From assembly GCF_001465345.1 (NCBI RefSeq), contig NZ_CP013655.1, forward strand, positions 434,001-498,000: a DNA stretch of 64,000 nt, in the 5' to 3' direction. The DNA is from Enterococcus rotai (GTDB taxonomy: Bacteria; Bacillota; Bacilli; Lactobacillales; Enterococcaceae). The translations under genes were made by a program, and so were the position numbers. The notes under the pieces were generated by a model, which saw nothing but the letters and a program-made list of their open reading frames with translations, did not search any database and was not told where the DNA came from. Numbering within the stretch: position 1 is the first letter of the stretch; each line of letters opens with the position of its first letter. Below, in pieces: positions 8,617 through 16,741 of this stretch.

Positions 8617-8736
8617 TTAAAAGCGGAACAAATCGGCTAATCCTGTAGAAAATTAGGAAATTGACATTGAAACGCTCTTTGTTTCACTGACAATTTATCT
8701 ATTTTCATAAGGATTGATTTGTGCAGCTAGATAATA
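8617..8736. repeat. Intergenic repeat unit A
   Basis: This roughly 120-bp non-coding unit starts TTTAAAAGCGGAAC and ends AGCTAGATAATATT. It aligns end to end, with many substitutions, to the unit immediately following it; shared blocks include AAAAGC, TAGGAAA, ACGCT-TTTGT and CAGATTTATC-like strings. It separates cobA from the nitrite channel gene and reaches to the RBS of the latter. It looks like a dispersed intergenic repeat; no ORF is present. Confidence 0.55.
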
Positions 8737-8852
8737 TTAAAAGCCAAGCGGGCTCGTTTAGCTCTGACAGAAAAATAGGAAAATATGTTTGTGACGCTTT
8801 CTGTCACAGGCAGATTTTATCTTTTTTCCGAAAGGTTAGCCCACAAAACTAA
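8737..8852. repeat. Intergenic repeat unit B
   Basis: A second, tandem copy of the unit to its left (TAAAAGCCAAGCGGGCTCG through GGTTAGCCCAC). Internally it contains inverted segments such as CTGACAGAAA with TTTCTGTCA, and GGGCT with AGCCC near its ends, so the transcript could fold into a long hairpin. Confidence 0.55.
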
Positions 8853-8857
8853 CTAAT

Positions 8858-9832
8858 TTACTTATCTAAAATATCCCTTTGATTCTTATACATCATCGTT
8901 AGATTGGGATCTAAATACACGACCTCATCAAAATAATGATCATTTAAGTACTGTTTATGCACCTCATCAAACCGTTTATCACGCTCTTCACCAACTTGAA
9001 TCGCATAAACATCTGCCCCTTGTTGTGTATAAGTGAGAATCGTTTCAAAATCGATGGTTTCAGTATCCATCAATAACATTTTATGTCCAAACAATGGCAA
9101 TTGTTCAAACCAATCCGCTCCCTCTCGACAAGATACAACCTCTCCTACAATAATCAATGCAGGATTTTGAATGTGTTGTTCATTGATTGCATCGATCATC
9201 GTTTGAACTGTTGCGGTAATTGTATGTTGCCGTCCTAAGCTCCCCCATTCGATGATCGCCACTGGCAGTTTAGGTGACACATTTTGTTCTAAGAGCTTTT
9301 TCTGTGTACTCTCCACTTTTTCTACGCCCATATATAAACAAATCGTTCCATTATCTGTCAGCCCTTTAAAATCGATGGTTTCCCCCACTTGACGATGAGC
9401 GGTTGCTAGCGTAACTTTACTGCTATATTCACGATGCGTGAGCGGAATACCGCTATAACTACTAGCAGCTGAAGCAGCCGTAACTCCTGGAACGATTTCA
9501 TAGCAGATTCCTTCGCTTTGAAGTGTTTCGATTTCTTCCCCCACACGACCAAAAATACCGGGATCACCGCCTTTTAATCTGACTACAGTCTGATTTTGAT
9601 GACCTTCTTTCACCAACAGCTGATTAATGTTTTTTTGCTTCAACACATGATTCTTGGGATATTTACCACTATAAATAAAACGAGCTGAATCTTTGGCAAG
9701 GTACAACAGAACTGGGTTGACTAGCCGATCGTAAATAATCACATCTGCTGATTCTATTACTCTCTTCCCCTTTAGTGTCAATAGTTCTGGATCACCTGAA
9801 CCGGCTCCGACAAAATAGACTGTTCCCATCAC
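8858..9832 (-). CDS. cobA: Uroporphyrinogen-III C-methyltransferase with C-terminal HemD-like remnant
   Basis: A 324-residue SAM-dependent methyltransferase. Residues 1-245 are a standard SUMT: VYFVGAGSGDPELLTLKG, the VVRLKGGDPGIFGRVGEE signature and EIVPGVTAASA. It converts uroporphyrinogen III to precorrin-2, the first siroheme-specific step. About 75 extra residues follow (from LFGHKMLLMDTETIDF). They begin like the junction of CobA-HemD fusion proteins and stop early, suggesting a truncated, decayed synthase domain; a full HemD is encoded at 6183. The start overlaps the nirD stop by 1 bp, so it is in the nirBD operon. Confidence 0.92.
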   Translation of the reverse strand: MMGTVYFVGAGSGDPELLTLKGKRVIESADVIIYDRLVNPVLLYLAKDSARFIYSGKYPKNHVLKQKNINQLLVKEGHQNQTVVRLKGGDPGIFGRVGEEIETLQSEGICYEIVPGVTAASAASSYSGIPLTHREYSSKVTLATAHRQVGETIDFKGLTDNGTICLYMGVEKVESTQKKLLEQNVSPKLPVAIIEWGSLGRQHTITATVQTMIDAINEQHIQNPALIIVGEVVSCREGADWFEQLPLFGHKMLLMDTETIDFETILTYTQQGADVYAIQVGEERDKRFDEVHKQYLNDHYFDEVVYLDPNLTMMYKNQRDILDK

Positions 9833-10137
9833 TACACCATGACATAAACGAGGTCTTCTTCAACAATCGTTTCATAGGCACGAACACAACCTTCATCTGG
9901 CTCTTGCACTTGACCGTCATTTAAATTGATTTTGTAGTCATGTAGGGGACAAAATACATATTCACCTGAAACAGTTCCCTCAGCTAATGGACCTTGTTTA
10001 TGAGGACAAACATTTTCAATTGCTTTAACACGATTATCACTTAAACGAAAAACAGCGATTTTTTGCTCTCCAACAATAATTTCTTTCCCCATTCTAGGAG
10101 CTAGCTCAGCTAATTGACCCACTAAAATTTTTTCCAT
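9832..10137 (-). CDS. nirD: Nitrite reductase small subunit, Rieske-type
   Basis: A 101-residue Rieske [2Fe-2S] domain protein. The metal-binding loops CPHKQGPLAEG (about residue 44) and CPLHDYKINL (about 63) keep both Cys-His pairs. NirD is the small subunit of NADH-dependent nitrite reductase. It lies 1 bp after nirB and overlaps cobA, so the three are co-translated. Keeping the Rieske ligands is typical of one NirD subgroup; others have lost them. Confidence 0.93.
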   Translation of the reverse strand: MEKILVGQLAELAPRMGKEIIVGEQKIAVFRLSDNRVKAIENVCPHKQGPLAEGTVSGEYVFCPLHDYKINLNDGQVQEPDEGCVRAYETIVEEDLVYVMV

Positions 10138-10138
10138 G

Positions 10139-12541
10139 TTATGCTCTCCCCACTGTATATAATTCTTGGCGTGTTTTATTATCTTCTACAACTTCATCCC
10201 AAGGATTACCACGACGTCCTTCGACCGCTTGATCTAAGGCAGCTAATAGTTCTTGACGTTTTTCAGGATTTAACAAAACTTCCTTCACTACTTCAAAGCC
10301 TATGCGCTCGATCCACGGCGCAGTCCGTTCTGCATAAATTCCTGTTTCACGATAATACTGTAACATTGCTCCGCAAATATCGATGACTTCCTGTTCTGTT
10401 TCAACCGTGGTCAGTAAAACAGCCTCTTTCACTTCCGTTCCACCATTTCCACCAATATAGATTTGGAAGCCATTCTCTACGCCGATGATTCCAAAATCTT
10501 TCACGCCACTTTCCACACAGCTTCTTGGGCAAGCAGAAACACCCATTTTAAATTTGTGTGGTGTATCGATAAACTCGTATCGTTGTTCCAATTTGATTCC
10601 AAGACCCATTGAATCTTGTGTACCAAATCGACAGAAATTAGCACCTACACATGTTTTGACCGAGCGAACCGCTTTCGCATAGGCTCCTGCAGCCTTCATA
10701 TCCAATTCTTCCCAAATTTTTGGTAAGTCTTCTTTTTTCACACCATACAAACCAATTCTTTGGCTCCCTGTTACTTTGACCATCGGTACATCGTATTTTT
10801 CTGCAACTTTGGCAATCAACAGTAATTGTTGAGGGTTAGTTTTTCCACCGCGCATTCTTGGAATCACAGAAAACGTACCATCGTTTTGAATGTTCGCGTA
10901 TAGTCGTTCATTCACATAACGAGACTCTTTTTCATCTTCGTGTTCCTTAGGCCAAGCAACATTTAAATAGAAGTTGATTGCAGGTCGACACTTAGGACAC
11001 CCTTCTGGATTGGTAAAATTCAATTCTCGGTAAACTTCATCTGATGAGGTCAATTTTTTCGCATAGATTTGTGTGACGATTTGATCTCTGGTTAAATCCG
11101 TACAACCACAAATTCCTGTTGGTGCAGACACTACTTCACCACCTAATGCATAAGCTAAAACATCGCCAATCACTGATTTACACTTCCCACAAGATCCGCC
11201 AGCTTTGGTATGTTTGGTCACATCTGCCACTGAGGTCAAGTCTTTTTCATTGATTGCCGTCATGATGGTTCCTTTATCGATTCCGTTACAGCCACAGATC
11301 ACTTCATCATCCGGCCATTCGCTAACATCAGCACTCGCTTCTTCACCAACCATATGTAGTAAAGAGACAGGCGTATATTCTTCAATACTTTCATTTTTCT
11401 TCAAAATATTATAATACCGATTTCCTTCACTTGTATCGCCATAAAGAACAACACCGACCACTTGATTTTCTCTCACAAAAATCTTTTTATACGTATAATT
11501 GATGCCGTCAAACGCTTCGATACTGTTGATCCCTTCTGTTTCTCTGATATTCCCAGCTGAATACAAATCACAGCCAGATACTTTTAACGAAGTAAAAGTG
11601 GTACTACCTTGATAAGGTTTCGCCTCTTTACCTGTCAACACATCCGCTAAGACTTTTCCTTGTTCAAATAAGGGTGCGACTAACCCATACACATTGCCGT
11701 TATGCTCCGCACATTCCCCTACAGCAAAAACATCTGGGACATTTGTTTTCATAAAGTCATCCACAACGATTCCACGGTTCACTTCGATCGTTGTTGTTCT
11801 TGCTAGTGTTGTTTCTGAGCGAATCCCGATCGACATTACGACCATATCCGTTTCAATCGTCGTTCCGTCACTAAAAGCTAAACCAGTAACACGATTGTCA
11901 CCAAGGATTTTTTGGGTAGCTTTTTCCATCAAGAACTTCAACCCTTGTTTTTCTAAATCGGCTTGCAGCATTTTACCTGCTTTTTCATCTAATTGTGTTT
12001 CCATCAACCATTTTTCCAAGTGGACAACTGTCACGTCCATTCCTTGATCTAGCAATCCTTTGGCCGCTTCTAAGCCAAGTAGACCGCCACCGATCACGAC
12101 GGCTTTTTGGTATTTTTGAGATGCTTCAAGCATATTTTCTGTGTCATCGATTGTTCTAAATCCAACAACACCAGGTAGTTGAGCACCGTCAACAGGTAAG
12201 ATAAATGCTCTAGAACCTGTAGCTAAAATACATTTATCATAAGAAATTTCTTTCCCTGATTGTGTCGTGATCTTTTTATTCGTCGTATCCATATGAACGG
12301 CTGGATCATGATTGATCAACTCAATCTGATTTTCTTCATACCATTCAAGCGGATTCGTGATGATTTCTGAAACGGTCATTTTCTTTTGTAAGACATTACT
12401 GAGCATGATCCGGTTGTAATTCGGGTATTTTTCTTCTCCGATGATCGTGATTTGATAGCGATCAGGATCTCGGTCTAGGATTTCTTCGATCGTACGGACA
12501 CCAGCCATTCCATTACCAATTAAGACAAGCTTTTCTTTCAT
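10139..12541 (-). CDS. nirB: NADH-dependent nitrite reductase large subunit
   Basis: An 800-residue cytosolic enzyme of normal NirB length. Domains in order: FAD/NAD(P)H-binding pyridine nucleotide-disulfide oxidoreductase (LIGNGMAGVRTIEEIL at the N-terminus, VVIGGGLLGLEAA near 150), two BFD-like [2Fe-2S] regions (CGCNG with CGKC near 415-455, then CGCTD with CPKC), a sulfite/nitrite reductase ferredoxin-like half domain, and the siroheme/[4Fe-4S] domain with CVGANFCRFG and SACPRSC, whose four cysteines bind the cluster. It reduces nitrite to ammonium with NADH. It is first in nirB-nirD-cobA, with a GGAGAG site before the ATG. Confidence 0.97.
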   Translation of the reverse strand: MKEKLVLIGNGMAGVRTIEEILDRDPDRYQITIIGEEKYPNYNRIMLSNVLQKKMTVSEIITNPLEWYEENQIELINHDPAVHMDTTNKKITTQSGKEISYDKCILATGSRAFILPVDGAQLPGVVGFRTIDDTENMLEASQKYQKAVVIGGGLLGLEAAKGLLDQGMDVTVVHLEKWLMETQLDEKAGKMLQADLEKQGLKFLMEKATQKILGDNRVTGLAFSDGTTIETDMVVMSIGIRSETTLARTTTIEVNRGIVVDDFMKTNVPDVFAVGECAEHNGNVYGLVAPLFEQGKVLADVLTGKEAKPYQGSTTFTSLKVSGCDLYSAGNIRETEGINSIEAFDGINYTYKKIFVRENQVVGVVLYGDTSEGNRYYNILKKNESIEEYTPVSLLHMVGEEASADVSEWPDDEVICGCNGIDKGTIMTAINEKDLTSVADVTKHTKAGGSCGKCKSVIGDVLAYALGGEVVSAPTGICGCTDLTRDQIVTQIYAKKLTSSDEVYRELNFTNPEGCPKCRPAINFYLNVAWPKEHEDEKESRYVNERLYANIQNDGTFSVIPRMRGGKTNPQQLLLIAKVAEKYDVPMVKVTGSQRIGLYGVKKEDLPKIWEELDMKAAGAYAKAVRSVKTCVGANFCRFGTQDSMGLGIKLEQRYEFIDTPHKFKMGVSACPRSCVESGVKDFGIIGVENGFQIYIGGNGGTEVKEAVLLTTVETEQEVIDICGAMLQYYRETGIYAERTAPWIERIGFEVVKEVLLNPEKRQELLAALDQAVEGRRGNPWDEVVEDNKTRQELYTVGRA

Positions 12542-12628
12542 TTTATGTAAACTCTCCTTTGTGATTTTTTGAGCAATATAGTCGATGATTTGTCTTTTTT
12601 AGAATAGCAAGAATGACAGATGGTGGCT

Positions 12629-12646
12629 ATTAGGGAATTACCTAAT
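12629..12646. promoter_or_regulatory. Inverted repeat upstream of nirB (candidate NreC site)
   Basis: ATTAGGGAATTACCTAAT has 6-bp perfect arms (ATTAGG/CCTAAT) about 90 bp upstream of the nirB start, where a response regulator would activate transcription. NreC is encoded nearby and is the obvious candidate. The link is inferred from position only. Confidence 0.4.
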
Positions 12647-12708
12647 AACTTTGCTAATTTACCAATACTGTTTGAATTGATGGCTATGCTGCTTTTCCAA
12701 CAAAAAAA

Positions 12709-12757
12709 TCAACTGTCCTAAACTAAGTAAATTCCTCCTCTTAGTTAAGACAATTGA
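12709..12757 (-). terminator. Terminator after the NAD(P)H oxidoreductase gene
   Basis: Hairpin with near-perfect arms (CAATTGTCTTAACTAAG on the minus strand, pairing across a 12-nt loop) followed by seven Ts. It lies 26 bp beyond the stop codon and insulates nirB from the MerR pair. Confidence 0.85.
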
Positions 12758-12782
12758 TTGCTATTTTCACTATGATCACCGT

Positions 12783-13343
12783 TTAAATATTGGCTAGAAA
12801 TTGTTCTCTTTTGTTTTTTGATGCAGTCTTTACATCGATGTATTTCCATTTCACATTTTTAATACCAACATCTTTCAGTGTTCCTTTAATAAAAACAGAC
12901 TTAACATAATTCCCTTTTACAACTGTTAGATACCATTTGGGCGCTGTTCCTGTATTGAGTATCGTCGTTTTTTTTATATTAGTAAACAACCCTTTTAAAC
13001 TTAGTCCTGAGTCATCATATGCACTATTTTTCAACATCACTTTATCGAAAAAACCTTTGATGATTGCAGGAAATTCATACCACCATGTCGGAGCAATAAT
13101 GTATAGCTCGCTCGTTTCTCCCAGCATTTTTTGATACTGTTTAACAAGAGGATCTGTTGTGTCTCCTTTAGAAAATAAGGCGAGATCTTTTTCCGAAAAA
13201 ACAGGATTAAACTGGTCTTTATTTAAATCAATTAATTGATATTCTTTTTGCTCGTTTTTTAAACGTGTTATTAAGTTGCTCAAAATGGCATGATTAAAAC
13301 TACCTTCCCATGGATGAGCATAAATAATGGTTGTTATCATCAC
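12783..13343 (-). CDS. NAD(P)H dehydrogenase (quinone), flavodoxin-like fold
   Basis: A 186-residue protein of the NQO1/MdaB/YwrO-type Flavodoxin_2 family: the N-terminal AHPWEGSFNHAIL nucleotide-binding loop, then IIAPTWWYEFPAIIKGFFDKV, the FMN and partner-binding region. It would reduce quinones or other electrophiles with two electrons from NAD(P)H. It overlaps the MerR gene by 4 bp and ends in a terminator, so the pair forms its own operon inside the nitrite island. The inducer is probably an electrophile or oxidant (inference). Confidence 0.85.
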   Translation of the reverse strand: MMITTIIYAHPWEGSFNHAILSNLITRLKNEQKEYQLIDLNKDQFNPVFSEKDLALFSKGDTTDPLVKQYQKMLGETSELYIIAPTWWYEFPAIIKGFFDKVMLKNSAYDDSGLSLKGLFTNIKKTTILNTGTAPKWYLTVVKGNYVKSVFIKGTLKDVGIKNVKWKYIDVKTASKNKREQFLANI

Positions 13344-13777
13344 TTCTCTCCTAACTTCGACTGCTTGATTTCTTGATAAATATCACTGATTTTCTTGTTG
13401 ATTTCTGGTTCATACTGTTCATATTCTTTCGCAATGATCTTAGGCTTCAACTCTTTGATCAATGTTAAAACCATTTTTTCGTGTTTGATCTTTTGTTTGA
13501 TTTCAGCTTCTTTTTTAGTCAAAAGCTGTTCAGAGCGTTCACTGCATTCATCGTTTTCTGGAAATTTCAAAAAATTCAATAATTCTTTCATTTCTTCTAC
13601 GGAAAAACCTACGTGCTTCATAACGATTAAGTACTCTAATAAAATTTTATCTGCTTCATCAAAAATTCGATAGCCATTTTCTTGCCGTTTTCCTATAACA
13701 ATTCCTTGACGTTCATAATATCTGATCGTCGAAAGTGGAATAGTCATTTCGCTGGTTACATCCTTCATTTTGTACAT
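13340..13777 (-). CDS. MerR-family transcriptional regulator
   Basis: A 145-residue MerR-type activator: winged helix-turn-helix at residues 1-70 (MTIPLSTIRYYERQGI, NGYRIFDEADKILLEYLI) followed by a long dimerisation coiled coil. The only cysteine is in the CSERSEQ linker, so the metal-binding type is unlikely; it resembles electrophile or small-molecule MerR proteins. It is coupled to the quinone reductase downstream and has a MerR-type promoter with a 19-bp spacer. Confidence 0.88.
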   Translation of the reverse strand: MYKMKDVTSEMTIPLSTIRYYERQGIVIGKRQENGYRIFDEADKILLEYLIVMKHVGFSVEEMKELLNFLKFPENDECSERSEQLLTKKEAEIKQKIKHEKMVLTLIKELKPKIIAKEYEQYEPEINKKISDIYQEIKQSKLGEK

Positions 13778-13810
13778 TCTCTCAACTCCTTTTTTTATTG
13801 ATCTAACTGC

Positions 13811-13841
13811 ATCTTAACATTGCACTAAAGAACAATGTCAA
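13811..13841 (-). promoter_or_regulatory. MerR-type promoter with dyad operator
   Basis: On the minus strand TTGACA (13836-13841) and TAAGAT (13811-13816) are separated by 19 bp, the lengthened spacer that MerR proteins untwist. An inverted repeat ACATTG/CAATGT (13817-13838) sits in the spacer and just into the -35 box, about 35 bp upstream of the merR start. Confidence 0.75.
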
Positions 13842-13842
13842 C

Positions 13843-13878
13843 AAAAAAAGCCACTTCGCTAAAATAAGCAAAGTAGCC
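13843..13878 (-). terminator. Terminator of nreABC-sirBC
   Basis: Minus-strand hairpin GGCTACTTTGCT/AGCGAAGTGGC with a 6-nt loop and a seven-T tail, 20 bp after the sirC stop. It abuts the -35 box of the merR promoter. Confidence 0.85.
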
Positions 13879-13897
13879 TAGTACCTATAAAAACTGT

Positions 13898-14332
13898 TCA
13901 TCTTTTTTCAAGAACATTGATCAACCAGTCTCTTAATTTCTTTGTGGCTTTTGGCTGTTTTCCATAAGAAGACAACGCTATCAAATAATCTTGAGATTCG
14001 ATTGTACTCATATTATAAAAATCACTGTTCTCTTTCTGACTACAGTCATTGACCCATTGAGATTCTGATGCATCGTTAACGATTTTCTGATTGATGGCTT
14101 TGGAATCTGTGCAAGCAAAAATTAGATGGGCTTCTTTGATATACTCAGCCATGTAGGTTGCTTTAATCAGCTTTATATTTTCTAATTCATTGAATTCCTC
14201 TAAAAAAGTTGGTGCAACAAGTGTTACTTGTCCTTTAGCGTTTAAAATCGCAATGGTTTTTCGTAATGCGATTCGGCCACCGCCGATGATCACGATTTTC
14301 TTCCCCGTTAAATCAAGCATTACTGGATACAT
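13898..14332 (-). CDS. sirC: Precorrin-2 dehydrogenase
   Basis: A 144-residue protein of the SirC/Met8 N-terminal family. The NAD-binding loop IVIIGGGRIALRK is at residues 13-25, followed by ITLVAP-type and LIFACTDSKAINQKI segments. It oxidises precorrin-2 to sirohydrochlorin. It is shorter than B. megaterium SirC (about 200 residues) and lacks most of the C-terminal dimerisation region, like compact YlnF-type proteins. The start overlaps sirB by 13 bp. Confidence 0.9.
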   Translation of the reverse strand: MYPVMLDLTGKKIVIIGGGRIALRKTIAILNAKGQVTLVAPTFLEEFNELENIKLIKATYMAEYIKEAHLIFACTDSKAINQKIVNDASESQWVNDCSQKENSDFYNMSTIESQDYLIALSSYGKQPKATKKLRDWLINVLEKR

Positions 14333-15057
14333 GTAATAGCCTCTTTCACAATTCCTTCTAAATCGGTTAAAATTCGTGAATCAAATTCCAGTGTTCTTGT
14401 GAGGATAAAATCCGTTTTAGGGAACGCTTCTTTCAGTTTATTTTTCATGATCGTAATCAAATGTCCATCGAATAAAAAGAAAGGAACAATCACTATTTTT
14501 TGATCCGTTGATACTTGTTTTTTGATATCTTCTAAGTAGTCTTCCGGCCCTTTCAAACTTGTTGGGATAATGGAAAAACCGACTTGTTGTTGGATTTCAG
14601 CTGCAATCTCCGTTAATACTTGTTGTGGTTCATCCGTTTGTTTTGTACCATGCGCGACTAAAATGCCTACTAGTTGTTCATCTGGATACTCCGCCGCTAC
14701 TTCTTGGAATCGTTCCAACAATACTTGACGGCTACCACTTTTACTGCCGAAGGTTTCCGTTTGCTTGAACTGAACATCTGGATATTGCTCTTTAACTGTT
14801 TCAAGTTCATTTGGGATATCGACTAAAGCATGCTTCGCCGCAAATAATAACACGGGGACAACAATCATTTTAGTGACTCCGTTTTGGATCATTTCTTTAG
14901 CAACATTGGGAATCGTATTAGAATGATTTTCTAAAAAAGCTGTTGCTTGGTAGACCGTTGGATCGAGTTTTATTTTTAATTGATTAATAAAATCCATTGC
15001 TGCTTGATTTTTTTCAGCTTTCTGACTGCCATGAAATACATAAAGAATTCCGATCAT
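14320..15057 (-). CDS. sirB: Sirohydrochlorin ferrochelatase
   Basis: A 245-residue CbiX/SirB-type chelatase with two repeated halves: the first with YVFHGSQKAEKNQAA and VVPVLLFAAKHALVDIPNE, the second with ILVAHGTKQ and IVPFFLFDGHLI. The His residues of HGS and of the KHALVDIP/GHL region are the metal-handling positions in this family. It inserts iron into sirohydrochlorin to give siroheme. It follows nreC by 11 bp and overlaps sirC; iron rather than cobalt is inferred because the only nearby client is NirB. Confidence 0.9.
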   Translation of the reverse strand: MIGILYVFHGSQKAEKNQAAMDFINQLKIKLDPTVYQATAFLENHSNTIPNVAKEMIQNGVTKMIVVPVLLFAAKHALVDIPNELETVKEQYPDVQFKQTETFGSKSGSRQVLLERFQEVAAEYPDEQLVGILVAHGTKQTDEPQQVLTEIAAEIQQQVGFSIIPTSLKGPEDYLEDIKKQVSTDQKIVIVPFFLFDGHLITIMKNKLKEAFPKTDFILTRTLEFDSRILTDLEGIVKEAITCIQ

Positions 15058-15068
15058 TTTTTCTCACC

Positions 15069-15716
15069 TCATAAGTCGATTAATTGATGTTTCATACTAT
15101 ATTGCAATAATTTGCTAAACGTTTCAAACTCTAGTTTTTTCATTACATGAGATTTATGCACTTCAACTGTTTTCACAGATATAAATAAACGCTCTGCAAT
15201 TTCTTTGTTACTATAACCTAAAGCAACCAGAGGCAAGACTTCTCGTTCTCTTTTTGATAGACGTTCATACTTTGCATCTTTTTCAGCTATATCTGTATTA
15301 TTATACCAACGTTCCTTATTATACTCACCGAACAAAGGATCGATTGCAATATTTCCATTGATTACTTGTTGGATTGCTTCTAATAAGACAATATCCTGTG
15401 AACTTTTAAGAATGTAACCTTTTGCGCCGTATTCTAATGCTGTGCGAACATATTCTTCTTCATCATGCATGCTTAAAATAATCGTTTTTATTTCTGGAAA
15501 ATGCTCTTTGATACGACGGGTTGTCTGAAGACCATTTTCTCCAGGCGGCATACGCATATCCATCAACACGACATCGACTGGATATTTTTCAAGGAGCAAA
15601 AAAGCCTCAGTACCGTCTGCCGCATCGCCTACAACCGTAATACCTTTTTGGGATTCAAGTAATAACCGTAACCCACTTCTAACCACGGCATGGTCATCCG
15701 CTATTATAATATTCAT
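15069..15716 (-). CDS. nreC: NreC-type response regulator
   Basis: A 215-residue NarL/LuxR-family regulator. The receiver domain has Asp7/Asp8, the phosphoacceptor Asp53 (VVLMDMRMP) and Lys near 103. The C-terminal helix-turn-helix reads LSKREREVLPLVALGYSNKEI. In staphylococci NreC activates nitrate and nitrite reductase operons when phosphorylated by NreB. Here it lies 11 bp after nreB in an nreA-nreB-nreC-sirB-sirC operon; the probable target is the nirB promoter. Confidence 0.9.
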   Translation of the reverse strand: MNIIIADDHAVVRSGLRLLLESQKGITVVGDAADGTEAFLLLEKYPVDVVLMDMRMPPGENGLQTTRRIKEHFPEIKTIILSMHDEEEYVRTALEYGAKGYILKSSQDIVLLEAIQQVINGNIAIDPLFGEYNKERWYNNTDIAEKDAKYERLSKREREVLPLVALGYSNKEIAERLFISVKTVEVHKSHVMKKLEFETFSKLLQYSMKHQLIDL

Positions 15717-15727
15717 CTTCCCGCCTC

Positions 15728-16732
15728 CTATTGGATAGGCAACCCTAACGTCACCGTCGTTCCTTCCATTTCTTCTGACTGAATACTTAAATGACCACCG
15801 ATTGATTCAGCTCTTTCTTGCATATGTAAAAGACCTAATCCACGACTGTGCGCATTTACTTTGTGGAGATCAAATCCTTTGCCATGATCTCGAACAGTAA
15901 GTACTAAGTGATTGTCTTGTACACTTAATGTTACCCACAATTCATTTACATCAGCATGCTTCACACTGTTCATCACACTTTCTTGCAATACGCGATAGGT
16001 GATAACTTCCACACTTTCCGCAAATCGCCTATTTTCGATTATCGGAATAAAATGAATTTCCACACCAGTTGTCTCTGTTAAGCGATGTAATAACGCTTCA
16101 ATCGCTGGAATCAGACCTAAATCGTCCAAAGCAGTTGGACGTAAATCAACCGCGAGTTGTTTCACTTCACCAAGTAACGCAACAAAATCTTCATCGATTT
16201 TTTGTAATTTAGCGGATAAATCATCTGATTCTCCACTCCACTGTAACTGCCTAGTTTCCAGCATCAAACTATAAATACTTTGGGCTAATCCATCATGTAA
16301 TTCTTGTGAAATCGCACGACGTTCATTTTCATGAGCCTGATTGACATATTCGATCAACCGTTTATTTTGAATGACCTGCTGCAAACGATCTTGAACAGCG
16401 ACACGGCGGATACTTAATAAGGATGCTTGGTGGTCAATCACAGTGTAGCTGCCGCTAAATTGTTCTTGTTTGCCTTTGATATCTTCTAAAACTAAGGGAA
16501 AAGCAGTCTGATCCCAATCCGTTTTGACTTCACAATCAAGGCATTTTTCCATGGTGGTATGAAGCATGCAGCCTTCACCTCTAGCAATATCCAAGACTTT
16601 TTCTATAGTAAATGAATAGTCTATCTTTAGTTTAGCCGCCGCTTTGTTATATCTGACACAGTTGTTTTCTTCAATTAGAAATAAACTATCTTTTGCTTCT
16701 TCAAAAAGTGTTTCCATTGCATTTTTTTCCAT
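15728..16732 (-). CDS. nreB: NreB-type oxygen-sensing histidine kinase
   Basis: A 334-residue soluble HisKA_3/NarX-type kinase: a PAS-like sensor domain (1-110), a dimerisation helix with the phospho-His at about 146 (ISQELHDGLAQSIY) and a HATPase domain (VLTVRDHGKGFDL, GLGLLHMQERAESIGG). Staphylococcal NreB binds an oxygen-labile [4Fe-4S] cluster with four PAS cysteines spaced CX2C...CX2C. Here Cys25, Cys55, Cys64 and Cys67 are present, so four are available but in a different arrangement. It is 9 bp downstream of nreA. Confidence 0.9.
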   Translation of the reverse strand: MEKNAMETLFEEAKDSLFLIEENNCVRYNKAAAKLKIDYSFTIEKVLDIARGEGCMLHTTMEKCLDCEVKTDWDQTAFPLVLEDIKGKQEQFSGSYTVIDHQASLLSIRRVAVQDRLQQVIQNKRLIEYVNQAHENERRAISQELHDGLAQSIYSLMLETRQLQWSGESDDLSAKLQKIDEDFVALLGEVKQLAVDLRPTALDDLGLIPAIEALLHRLTETTGVEIHFIPIIENRRFAESVEVITYRVLQESVMNSVKHADVNELWVTLSVQDNHLVLTVRDHGKGFDLHKVNAHSRGLGLLHMQERAESIGGHLSIQSEEMEGTTVTLGLPIQ

Positions 16733-16741
16733 CTTTTTCCC

